Source: Emticicia aquatilis
GTDB lineage: Bacteria; Bacteroidota; Bacteroidia; Cytophagales; Spirosomataceae
Length of the DNA: 64,000 nt
Direction: 5' to 3'
NCBI RefSeq assembly: GCF_014644295.1
Contig: NZ_BMKK01000009.1
Span: 1 to 64,000 of the forward strand
Shown here: positions 46,461-53,494 of the stretch, piece after piece
Layout: each line of letters begins with the position of its first letter
How positions within the stretch are numbered: position 1 is the first letter of the stretch
Made by a program: the position numbers and the translations under genes
Notes under the pieces: model-generated
Told to the model about the DNA's origin: nothing
Database searches by the model: none
What the model saw: only the letters and a program-made list of their open reading frames with translations

Positions 46461-46895
46461 ATGAAAAAGCAAGGTATTAAAATCTTTTTGTTGGCTACTT
46501 TTCTGATTGGCTCGACTATGAGTTGTACTTCCGAAAGCGTCAACACTGACTGCACACCTACCAGCGTGATAGGCGACAAAACATCAAAAGACGAAGATAA
46601 TGCGGTCTTAACACAGCTTTTCAAGGAAATTGAGAGTTTGAGCAACTCTAAAACTTGTGATAATGCAGGACAATGGCTTTTTACACCCATTGGTGCAAAA
46701 GCCTGTGGTGGGCCGAGTGGCTATATTGCTTATAGCTCGCAGATTGATGTTGCGTGTTTTTTGAAAAAAGTTGAGCATTATACCGCACAAACCAAAAAGT
46801 ATAATACAAAGCACGGTATCATATCTGACTGTATGATAAGTCCTTCTCCAAAGAATGTTTCATGCGAAAACGGCAAACCTGTTTTGGTTTACTAA
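46461..46895 (+). CDS. Small lipoprotein with a CGGP-YIAYS motif
   Basis: 144 residues with a lipoprotein signal ending in STMSC. Conserved-looking blocks follow: a Lys/Glu-rich helix (LTQLFKEIESLSNSKTC), KACGGPSGYIAYSSQID, and a helix VEHYTAQTKKYNTKHGIISDC. Four to five cysteines probably form disulfides. This pattern recurs in small uncharacterised Bacteroidota lipoproteins, which I recognise by motif only. A good terminator follows the gene. Confidence 0.7.
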   Translation: MKKQGIKIFLLATFLIGSTMSCTSESVNTDCTPTSVIGDKTSKDEDNAVLTQLFKEIESLSNSKTCDNAGQWLFTPIGAKACGGPSGYIAYSSQIDVACFLKKVEHYTAQTKKYNTKHGIISDCMISPSPKNVSCENGKPVLVY

Positions 46896-46914
46896 ACACA
46901 AAAATATATTTACC

Positions 46915-46948
46915 AAAGCTCTAAATTTCAGTATTTAGAGCTTTTTTT
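46915..46948 (+). terminator. Rho-independent terminator of the CGGP lipoprotein gene
   Basis: AAAGCTCTAAAT and ATTTAGAGCTTT form a perfect 12-bp stem with a TTCAGT loop, followed by TTTT. Confidence 0.88.
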
Positions 46949-47174
46949 CGATACTACTCATTAATTAACTAAGGTTAACTAATTTTTATTTTTAAAGTCT
47001 CAACTTTGCACAGAAGTAGTGAATAGACACACAAAACTGTCTATAAACAGCTATTTTTCAACTATGTTCCATATAGAAATTCGTTTCATCTTACAAGATA
47101 AAGCGACACTCACTCTATAAAAAACTTGTTTTGTGCTTTAAATTTTTCACATAAATCTACATTAATTAAAACCC

Positions 47175-47579
47175 ATGAAAAAGCAATTAAAATCTATTCT
47201 TGCGTTAACCGCACTCGTATTTGTTCTTCAAGCGTGTTCAAAAGATGACGTTGACTCATCGCCAAACAGTAGTGGTAGTAGAGCTATTAAGTATGAAATT
47301 ACTGGTAATTATTCAGGAGAATTACTCGTAGTAGCCACCACAAATAATGATAATTTCGAATTGATTGAGGTAAAAAAGCTCCCGTGGAAACTTGAGTTTA
47401 CCGCAAAAGAATCTATCCAAACTGTGGTAGCAACAGCACAGGGTTCTACACCTGGTTTAGCAGGCCAAACCGCTACTTTGAAGACCTACGTTGGCGGTAC
47501 AGAAGTAAGTTCGGGAACTGGAACCGCTTTAAGCTCAGGATTTATCTCATTGACAAATAAGGCATACATTCTGAAGTAA
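47175..47579 (+). CDS. Small lipoprotein with an MmpS-like beta domain
   Basis: 134 residues with lipoprotein signal ALTALVFVLQAC. The mature region starts IKYEITGNYSGELLVVATT and continues KKLPWKLEFTAKESIQTVVA and TLKTYVGGTEVSSGTGTA. The KYE(I/V)TG opening and LPW-aromatic-strand arrangement resemble the C-terminal domain of mycobacterial MmpS transport-accessory proteins. That is an inference from motif order; there is no MmpL gene nearby. A 279-bp AT-rich leader without a recognised gene lies upstream; it contains a CAACTTTG at 47006-47013 that is one base off the -7 consensus. Confidence 0.6.
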   Translation: MKKQLKSILALTALVFVLQACSKDDVDSSPNSSGSRAIKYEITGNYSGELLVVATTNNDNFELIEVKKLPWKLEFTAKESIQTVVATAQGSTPGLAGQTATLKTYVGGTEVSSGTGTALSSGFISLTNKAYILK

Positions 47580-47700
47580 TATAATCCTAACATAGCCGAC
47601 CTTTAGTTTATTTCATGAAATTTACCATTCATATAAATTCTTTGTAAAAAAGGTAAATATTATGCTCATTTGCGGTTCATTTTTCAAGAAAATTACAAAA

Positions 47701-48282
47701 ATGAATCATTATTACGAAAAACTCTTCGATTATGTATCCGAAATTCTGATAATGCCAGAGTCGGACAAAGAGCTTTGTAGGCAATTATTTAAGCCTGTTT
47801 TTGTGCCAAAAGATACTATAATTGAAAAGGCGGGTACTGTGCATCAGAATCATACATTTATAGTTTCGGGGTTTATGCGGAACTTCTATCTTGATAAAGA
47901 TGGCAACGAAATCACTAATGACCTAAACGACGGCTCAAGGTTTTTTACTTCATATTTTAATTTTATGAATCGTACGGTTTCAAACGAAACCGTACATACT
48001 ATTACTGACTGTGAACTTCTACAAATCAGTCGAGATGATGTCGATATTGCAGCCAGTCAAGGTATCACACAAAAAGATTATACCGTTCAGATTTTAAATA
48101 AACGCTTGGAAATCAACAAACAACGGGCTTTTGATATGGCCAACTTAACAGCCGAAGAGCGTTATAATAAATTTATGAAAGAAAACCCTAATATCATTCG
48201 TCATGTGCCTTTGGGTTATATTGCTTCATTTTTAGGCATTACACAAAGACATTTGAGTAGGTTACGAAAAGAAAATAGGTAA
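47701..48282 (+). CDS. Crp/Fnr-family regulator (first of two)
   Basis: 193 residues from the ATG at 47701; an earlier ATG at 47662 adds 13 residues that do not align to the family. A cyclic-nucleotide-binding-like beta-barrel (VFVPKDTIIEKAGTVHQNH, FIVSGFMRNFYLDKDGNEIT) is followed by a dimer helix and a HTH with the recognition helix ITQRHLSRLRKENR. The phosphate-binding cassette of true cAMP receptors is absent and there is no FNR-type Cys cluster. The recognition helix has RHLSR, so it may bind a different box from its neighbour. It is 10 bp upstream of the second regulator. Confidence 0.88.
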   Translation: MNHYYEKLFDYVSEILIMPESDKELCRQLFKPVFVPKDTIIEKAGTVHQNHTFIVSGFMRNFYLDKDGNEITNDLNDGSRFFTSYFNFMNRTVSNETVHTITDCELLQISRDDVDIAASQGITQKDYTVQILNKRLEINKQRAFDMANLTAEERYNKFMKENPNIIRHVPLGYIASFLGITQRHLSRLRKENR

Positions 48283-48292
48283 AAACACAAAA

Positions 48293-48856
48293 ATGGCGAC
48301 TGAAATTTTAGAAAAAATTGGTTATTTCTCTGACAAAGACATTCAGCTTTTTGAAAAAAGTCTGTCCAAGCGAGTGGTTCAGAAAGGAGAGATTCTCCTC
48401 AAACAAGGTCAAATCTGTCAAACAGTATATTTTATTTCAAAAGGAGCGTTTTTAGAATACAATTTTAAAGATGAAATCGAACAGAATATTATTGATTTAT
48501 ACATTGAAAATGAATGGCTTCTGAATAAACAAAGTTTTGTCAGGCAAGAGCCTTCTGAAACCATCATCGAAGCATTTTCAGAAAGCGTTATTTTTAAGTT
48601 AGACATTCACTCTATCCATAATTTGATTGCCAACTCGCCTGCTTTTCTGCAACTGGGAAGTATTTTAGAGCCAGCCCATTCAAGAATTCAATTTTTTGAT
48701 AATTCTCTTAGCCCTTTGCAGAAATACCAATATCTACTCGAAAATCGTAGAGAGATTGTACAGGCTTTTCCATTGAAAATCATTGCTTCTTATCTAAAAA
48801 TAACGCCCGAAACCTTGAGTAGGGTTCGAGAAAAAATCACCAAAGGGCTTTCTTGA
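48293..48856 (+). CDS. Crp/Fnr-family regulator (second), with FNR-type recognition helix
   Basis: 187 residues. The sensor barrel is visible as VQKGEILLKQGQICQTVYFI, SKGAFLEYNF and ENEWLLNKQS. The HTH is PLKIIASYLKITPETLSRVR. Its ETLSR corresponds to the Glu-Ser-Arg residues of E. coli FNR that read TTGAT half-sites. The [4Fe-4S] cysteines of FNR are lacking (only one Cys is seen), so oxygen sensing by a cluster is unlikely and the signal is unknown. Its stop codon is inside a perfect FNR-type box (48852-48867), which suggests that it controls the genes downstream and perhaps its own 3' region. Confidence 0.88.
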   Translation: MATEILEKIGYFSDKDIQLFEKSLSKRVVQKGEILLKQGQICQTVYFISKGAFLEYNFKDEIEQNIIDLYIENEWLLNKQSFVRQEPSETIIEAFSESVIFKLDIHSIHNLIANSPAFLQLGSILEPAHSRIQFFDNSLSPLQKYQYLLENRREIVQAFPLKIIASYLKITPETLSRVREKITKGLS

Positions 48857-48867
48857 TTACAATCAAG
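48852..48867 (+). promoter_or_regulatory. FNR-type operator 1, with -7 element at 48890-48897
   Basis: CTTGATTACAATCAAG is a 16-bp palindrome containing TTGATnnnnATCAA, the E. coli FNR box consensus. TACTTTTA (48890-48897), one base from the -7 consensus TAnnTTTG, starts 30.5 bp after the palindrome centre. The operator would be centred about 44 bp before the start of transcription of the VOC gene. Confidence 0.75.
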
Positions 48868-48913
48868 TGCTTAAGTGAAAGTAACGCCGTACTTTTAGGA
48901 AAAAAATATATCA

Positions 48914-49285
48914 ATGGAACATAAAGCTATTTCTATCAGGCCATTTATTGGAGCCAAAAACTTTGAAATTTCCCGCAGTTTTTATCGTGACTTAGGATTT
49001 CAAGAAGTCGTTTTAGGTCATAATTTTTCTTATTTCAAAACCGAAAGTATCGGCTTTTATTTACAAGATGCCTATGTTAAAGATTGGATTGACAATTCAA
49101 TGATTTTTTTGGAAGTAGATGATACAGACCGCTATTACAACGAACTTTTAAGTCTAAATTTACCCCAAAAGTATGAGGGTGTAAGGCTAACGCCAGTCAA
49201 AGTGTTACCGTGGGGAAAAGAATGTTTTCTGCACGACCCATCAGGCATATTATGGCATTTTGGTGAATTTTTTAACAAAGGGTAA
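48914..49285 (+). CDS. VOC-superfamily (glyoxalase/bleomycin-resistance-like) protein
   Basis: 123 residues, a single VOC module pair. The opening IRPFIGAKNFEISRSFYRDL shows the beta-alpha-beta fold start, followed by FLEVDDTDRYYNELLSL and FLHDPSGILWHFGEFF, the classic end containing the metal or substrate-binding Asp/His/Glu pattern. It could be a glyoxalase-like enzyme or a binding protein for an antibiotic or small electrophile. Its promoter bears FNR-type box 1, and it is followed by FNR-type box 2. Confidence 0.85.
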   Translation: MEHKAISIRPFIGAKNFEISRSFYRDLGFQEVVLGHNFSYFKTESIGFYLQDAYVKDWIDNSMIFLEVDDTDRYYNELLSLNLPQKYEGVRLTPVKVLPWGKECFLHDPSGILWHFGEFFNKG

Positions 49286-49291
49286 GTCTTT

Positions 49292-49307
49292 CTTGATTAC
49301 AATCAAG
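49292..49307 (+). promoter_or_regulatory. FNR-type operator 2, with -7 element at 49330-49337
   Basis: The same CTTGATTACAATCAAG palindrome recurs seven bases after the VOC stop codon, with CTTT-flank and GTG-flank bases conserved too. TATTTTTG (49330-49337), a perfect -7 element, starts 30.5 bp after the centre, exactly as at operator 1. Transcription would begin near 49344, so the membrane protein must start at 49363 and not at 49315. Confidence 0.8.
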
Positions 49308-49362
49308 TGTAGGCTTGAAGATGAGCATCTATTTTTGTGGCATCACAAAAAATACATACTCA

Positions 49363-50001
49363 ATGAAAACAACATTCACAAAATTTGCAGGCTATTGTTT
49401 AGTTATTGGCTCAGTATTAATGATTCTGACGATGGTTTTGCACCCAGCTGGCGGAGACTTAGAGCATATCGTCAGCATTTCAAATGTGCTAATTATCAGT
49501 CATTCGATTGCTGTTTTTAGCGTACCATTCGTTGCTTTTGGCTTTTATGGTTTATCCGAAAACTTAACAACCAATAACCGACTCTCCTATTTGGGCTTTG
49601 CTTTTATTGTATTTGCATTGTTTGCTGCAATGATGGCCGCTTCAATCAATGGATTGATATTACCGATGTATGCTTCAAAGTTTTCGACCGAATCTGGGCA
49701 AAATCTCGAAAATGTAAAGCTAATTATCAGTTACGGTTCTAAATTCAACAAAGCAATGGATTATATTTTTATCTGGGGGTATTCGATTGCTATGTTTATT
49801 TGGTCAGTAATCATTATTCAAACCTCAAAGCTGCCTCGTTGGATTGGCTTTTACGGTTTTATTCTTTTGGCATTCGTACTTCTTGGATTTTTGTTAGAAT
49901 ATAACTTTATCAGCGTTTGGGGATTCAGAATTTACATTTTCGGAATTGTCAGTTGGATAGTACTTGCGGGCATTTTTATGACTTCAAAAAGAAGCTTCTG
50001 A
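49363..50001 (+). CDS. Six-helix membrane protein under an FNR-type box
   Basis: 212 residues from the ATG at 49363, chosen because the predicted transcription start (about 49344) lies between it and the upstream frame start at 49315. It has six hydrophobic segments: FAGYCLVIGSVLMILTMVLH, LIISHSIAVFSVPFVAFGFY, LGFAFIVFALFAAMMAASIN, YIFIWGYSIAMFIWSVIII, WIGFYGFILLAFVLLGFLLE and FGIVSWIVLAGIF. A conserved-looking HPAGGD follows the first helix. It resembles uncharacterised DUF4386-type membrane proteins of Bacteroidota; no function can be stated. Confidence 0.78.
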   Translation: MKTTFTKFAGYCLVIGSVLMILTMVLHPAGGDLEHIVSISNVLIISHSIAVFSVPFVAFGFYGLSENLTTNNRLSYLGFAFIVFALFAAMMAASINGLILPMYASKFSTESGQNLENVKLIISYGSKFNKAMDYIFIWGYSIAMFIWSVIIIQTSKLPRWIGFYGFILLAFVLLGFLLEYNFISVWGFRIYIFGIVSWIVLAGIFMTSKRSF

Positions 50002-50112
50002 AATATCATTAAAATCAAAAAAAGCCCGCTCATAAAATGTCTTATTATTTTGATAAAACTCAGCATATTTTTAGCTAATCGTTTAATCATTTCTGAAACA
50101 TTTTCAACAATT

Positions 50113-50892
50113 ATGAAACTATTACTTTTAACAATTCTTCTTTTACCATCTGCGTTTGATATTTTTGCTCAACAAGATACCATCGAAGTAAACTCAAAAA
50201 ATCTTAAAATCAATGATATACATTTTGGTAACTCTACTTATATCATTTATTCAAAAAATGGCGAAAACAAGCCAGCTCAACGTAATACTTTAGTGAAAGT
50301 AAATGTATCTAAACAAAATCATAATGGGCGTGAGGCTATTGCAATTAACCAAGTTTGGGAAGCAGCCGACACTACCGAACATAGAGCATTTAGTTTATTA
50401 AGAGCGAACGATTTAAGTACGATTCAGCATGATTATTGGTGGAAGCGAACAGGACAAAAAATAAGCTTAGATTTTGAAAAGCGAACAGCAAACTTAGAAG
50501 GTAAGTTTAACGATACCCAAAAAGAGAAATTTATGAAAGATTTCAATATCGCTACCGAAAGTGGCAATTTCTTGAATTGGCACTGCGATATGGTCATTTT
50601 TCCGCTTTTACCTTTTAAAGAGAATGCGGTTTTTAAAATCAGATTTCATGACCCAGGTATAAAAACTCCAACCAACGAAATTTATACCATCATCAAAAGT
50701 GAAACATTAAAAGGTTTGGGTGACGAAAAAATTGATTGTTGGGTAATGGAGTATGCTCTTCCGAAAGGTATGAATGGGTATCAAAGATATTGGATTGCTA
50801 AGAAAACAAGAGAATTTATTAAAGAAGAAGATAAAGTCAATAATTTTTATCGAATAAAACTTAGAATGATAGTGTCGGAAACAGATATTTAA
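50113..50892 (+). CDS. Secreted protein of unknown function
   Basis: 259 residues from the ATG at 50113, which begins a good signal peptide (MKLLLLTILLLPSAFDIFAQ). The earlier in-frame start adds 21 residues and spoils it. The mature part is beta-rich (STYIIYSKNGENKPAQRNTL, AINQVWEAADTTEHRAFSLL) and includes a central WWKRTGQKISLDFEKRTANL that resembles DUF3108-type lipocalin folds. This is a weak similarity. Transcription may be linked to the gene that starts 23 bp later. Confidence 0.65.
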   Translation: MKLLLLTILLLPSAFDIFAQQDTIEVNSKNLKINDIHFGNSTYIIYSKNGENKPAQRNTLVKVNVSKQNHNGREAIAINQVWEAADTTEHRAFSLLRANDLSTIQHDYWWKRTGQKISLDFEKRTANLEGKFNDTQKEKFMKDFNIATESGNFLNWHCDMVIFPLLPFKENAVFKIRFHDPGIKTPTNEIYTIIKSETLKGLGDEKIDCWVMEYALPKGMNGYQRYWIAKKTREFIKEEDKVNNFYRIKLRMIVSETDI

Positions 50893-50915
50893 GATAACCA
50901 AAAACATTTTGCAGG

Positions 50916-51437
50916 ATGAAATCAAAGTTTTTTATTCTTTCGAGTACTCTTATTGTATTCATTATTTCGACCACCTTATTAGGTTTCAAATCAAAGAAAA
51001 AGCTTTCAATTGATGGTGTTTGGACTTTTATTGAAGTACAGACCGTAAAACCTAATGGGAGATATACTTCCACCTACCCAAAAGAAAGTGTCGCCATCTT
51101 TTCAGATAATCATTACAGTTTTTGTTGGACAAGTCATGTTTCCACTATCCATAGTTGGCAAATAGCTGATAGTGTGAAGTTAAACCGATTCAACCAATCA
51201 ATTATCAATACTGGTACTTTTGAACTTAAAGACTCAATCTTGACCACAAAAGCACTACTCGCTATGAACCCGATGTTTGTCAATGGACTGGCAAAATTCA
51301 AGTGTTCGTTTAGTGGAGACACATTAATTCTGACGGGATTGAGTGTTACCTCATCAGATAAAATTCCTCATCCCATATATGCCGGAGGGTCGCATATAGT
51401 TAATAAACTTTTAAAAGTAAACAGTAAACCAAATTGA
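50916..51437 (+). CDS. Small secreted or membrane-anchored lipocalin-like protein
   Basis: 173 residues with an N-terminal hydrophobic segment (FFILSSTLIVFIISTTLLGF) that is either an uncleaved anchor or a signal. The body begins SIDGVWTFIEVQTVKPNGRY, typical of the GxW start of small lipocalin-like domains, and continues with short strands (YSFCWTSHVS, NTGTFELKDSILTTKALLA, FKCSFSGDTLILTGLS). No enzymatic motif seen. It directly follows the previous secreted-protein gene, so a two-gene operon is likely. Confidence 0.65.
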   Translation: MKSKFFILSSTLIVFIISTTLLGFKSKKKLSIDGVWTFIEVQTVKPNGRYTSTYPKESVAIFSDNHYSFCWTSHVSTIHSWQIADSVKLNRFNQSIINTGTFELKDSILTTKALLAMNPMFVNGLAKFKCSFSGDTLILTGLSVTSSDKIPHPIYAGGSHIVNKLLKVNSKPN

Positions 51438-51544
51438 GATGTTAATTGAAGTATTGGAAAATAACCAAAAGAATTTACGTAATTTTTTGTAACTTTTACA
51501 TCAAAAAATCGCCACTCATCCTAATAGGACATTTGTCTAATTAC

Positions 51545-51595
51545 GCATAAAGAATAGCTCATTAGTTTTGAAAAACAAAACGCTATTCTTTATGC
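51545..51595 (+). promoter_or_regulatory. Perfect hairpin that buries the start codon of the DUF2306 gene
   Basis: GCATAAAGAATAGC (51545-51558) pairs perfectly with GCTATTCTTTATGC (51582-51595), and the ATG at 51592-51594 lies inside the right arm. The loop holds a second hairpin, GTTTTG / CAAAAC. No T-run follows, so it is not a terminator. It may control translation by hiding the ribosome-binding region. Confidence 0.6.
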
Positions 51596-52428
51596 AAAAA
51601 GACACTCTACCTCTCGAAAAAACTACCGAACAGGTTAGTTACAATCCAAAACTATTGAATTTATCAGCAAAATTTTGGTTCATCATTGCCACCATTGGAC
51701 AATGGATTTTTGGCTTTTATGTAGTTTCGGTTTATCATGTCTCAACTTTCAAAGGCAACTTTGAAAAATGGAATACTGTACTTCCAAAAGGCTATGTTGC
51801 GGGCGACTGGAAAGGAAATTTGATGGTCGGCATTCATGTAATTTTAGCCGCAATTATGATAATCGGTGGCCCCTTACAATTTATTCCGCAGATTCGTGAG
51901 CGGCTACCGAATTTTCATCGTTGGTTGGGTAGAATTTATGTTATCACAGCCATTGTAGTTAGTTCGGCGGGGTTCATTATGGTCTGGACACGTGGCACGG
52001 TTGGTGATACTTTTATGCACATAACCAACAGTATTCAAGTCATTTATATTATATTTTTTGCCATTCAAACAATCAGATTTGCTCAAAAACGGCTAATAAA
52101 GCAACACCGAATGTCTGCACTTCGCCTTTTTATGGTAGCCAATGGGGTTTGGTTTTTCAGAGTTGGTCTAATGGCTTGGTTGGTTATCAATCAATCTGCG
52201 GTTGGGTTTGACCCAGAAACTTTTACAGGGCCATTCTTGTGGGTATTATCTACTTTCGCTTATGCAGTTCCTATCTCTTTGATTTTACTTGAAATGTATT
52301 TCTATGCTCAAAAAATGAAACGACAAACCTTTTCTAACCTTACCGCAAGCATTATTTTCTTATTTACAATTATTATGGCAGTCGGGATTTTTGGAGCAAC
52401 AATGGGAATGTGGCTACCAAGAATCTAA
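51592..52428 (+). CDS. DUF2306 multi-pass membrane protein
   Basis: 278 residues from the ATG at 51592; the longer frame begins with a TTG at 51568 in the hairpin loop. About seven membrane helices are visible (WFIIATIGQWIFGFYVVSVY, VGIHVILAAIMIIGGPLQFI and others). The DUF2306 signature HVILAAIMIIGGPLQF-IP-RERLPNFHRWLGRIY is present, with conserved His residues that may bind haem or metal, and a second His/Arg motif QHRMSALRLFMVANGVWFFR. Function of DUF2306 is unknown. Confidence 0.82.
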   Translation: MQKDTLPLEKTTEQVSYNPKLLNLSAKFWFIIATIGQWIFGFYVVSVYHVSTFKGNFEKWNTVLPKGYVAGDWKGNLMVGIHVILAAIMIIGGPLQFIPQIRERLPNFHRWLGRIYVITAIVVSSAGFIMVWTRGTVGDTFMHITNSIQVIYIIFFAIQTIRFAQKRLIKQHRMSALRLFMVANGVWFFRVGLMAWLVINQSAVGFDPETFTGPFLWVLSTFAYAVPISLILLEMYFYAQKMKRQTFSNLTASIIFLFTIIMAVGIFGATMGMWLPRI

Positions 52429-52478
52429 AACAAAACCCTCGATTAAATTATTGATAATAAGAGCATTCATTCAAAATA

Positions 52479-53381
52479 TCACTTGACTAACTTTCTATAA
52501 AGTTCGGTTTTTGAAGGGTCAACGGCTGATAATAAAGTGAATGCTTTTTGCTTTTCATCTTTGGTAGCCTCTGAAAAGATATTGACCATTTCTTGGTTTT
52601 TGGCATTCATAAAGCTCGTAAGCAATACTGAGTTTGTCTTTAATTGCTGCATTGCTTTTATCGAGGTCAGTAAATCCATTACTTGCTTGCGTCCGCCTAC
52701 TGGGTCAATCGTAAAATTATCAAGAGCAATTCGGTGATAATTATACATTCCCTCACGGAAGGCCAAGAGTTGTTGATTTTGTAGGTTTTCTACTAACCAA
52801 TAACGATTACGTTGGTCGCCTGATTGTTCCCAACCACCTTGCCCAGCACTTGAGGCTAAGTTGGCAATGTTATACGCTCTCGTCAGATACGGATTTCCAC
52901 CTAATTTCCCAAACGAATCATAATCAACCGTAAGGGCAATTAAGGAATAGAAGCCCAAAATTGACGTTAAGTTATTGGTAAAAGTTTGCTCGTTGAAATT
53001 CATTTGTCGGTCTTCTGGTGTGAACGAAATATTGAAATTTCGGTCAACATAACTCAACACAATCGTCTCGTAAGTAGTATTATAGACTGGGCGAATGACT
53101 TGAAATTGTGCATTTCCTTGATAGACATTTTGCTGCGGAGATTTCGTAAACGTAATAATCAAATTGCATTTGATGCGTTCTTCTTGGCTGTAAATATCGC
53201 TTGTCCAGCGTTTGCCGTTCATAAAATCGCTTATAGCAGTTTTCATATCAACAAACACCTGCTTTTCCGATGCCTGCTGAGATTGCAACTGGTCAGAAAC
53301 AATCGTTACGTTACAGTTTATTTCCTGAGCATTACTCACAAATGAGCCAGTTAGTAATACTAATAATACAAGTTTTTTCAT
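52479..53381 (-). CDS. porD: Type IX secretion system protein PorD (DUF4835)
   Basis: 300 residues from the ATG at 53381; the two codons before it start with TTG. The signal peptide MKKLVLLVLLTGSFVSNAQ is followed by the DUF4835 opening EINCNVTIVSDQLQSQ. Further family blocks are QVFVDMKTAISDFMNGKRW, GNAQFQVIRPVYNTTYETIV and SLIALTVDYDSFGKLGGNPY. PorD is a component needed for T9SS function in Porphyromonas and relatives. It lies downstream of coaBC as in many Bacteroidota, where it is usually followed by recN; here a convergent DUF2306 gene lies there instead. Confidence 0.88.
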   Translation of the reverse strand: MKKLVLLVLLTGSFVSNAQEINCNVTIVSDQLQSQQASEKQVFVDMKTAISDFMNGKRWTSDIYSQEERIKCNLIITFTKSPQQNVYQGNAQFQVIRPVYNTTYETIVLSYVDRNFNISFTPEDRQMNFNEQTFTNNLTSILGFYSLIALTVDYDSFGKLGGNPYLTRAYNIANLASSAGQGGWEQSGDQRNRYWLVENLQNQQLLAFREGMYNYHRIALDNFTIDPVGGRKQVMDLLTSIKAMQQLKTNSVLLTSFMNAKNQEMVNIFSEATKDEKQKAFTLLSAVDPSKTELYRKLVK

Positions 53382-53430
53382 TTTCAATGAATGTTTTTGT
53401 GTTTGTCAAAACACTATCTTTAAATTAGCT

Positions 53431-53463
53431 AACGTCTGCATGGTTTTGAACCATGCAGACGTT
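53431..53463. repeat. Long perfect inverted repeat between coaBC and porD
   Basis: AACGTCTGCATGGTT pairs with AACCATGCAGACGTT with a TTG loop (15-bp stem). The T-run lies on the plus-strand side, while both neighbouring genes are on the minus strand, so it is not a standard terminator for either. It lacks GTAG feet but resembles the REP-like palindromes in form. Confidence 0.7.
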
Positions 53464-53494
53464 TTTTTTGATGTTATTCGCCTAAATAAAAATC

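Noticed and set aside
48293-48856. Second Crp/Fnr protein as a true oxygen-sensing FNR
   Set aside because: It has the FNR-type recognition helix but only one Cys, so it cannot hold the [4Fe-4S] cluster known from FNR.
49315-49362. N-terminal extension of the six-helix membrane protein
   Set aside because: The extension lies at or before the predicted transcription start defined by the FNR box and the -7 element.
53431-53463. Hairpin after coaBC as a terminator
   Set aside because: Its T-run is on the plus strand while coaBC and porD are on the minus strand; it is better seen as a repeat.
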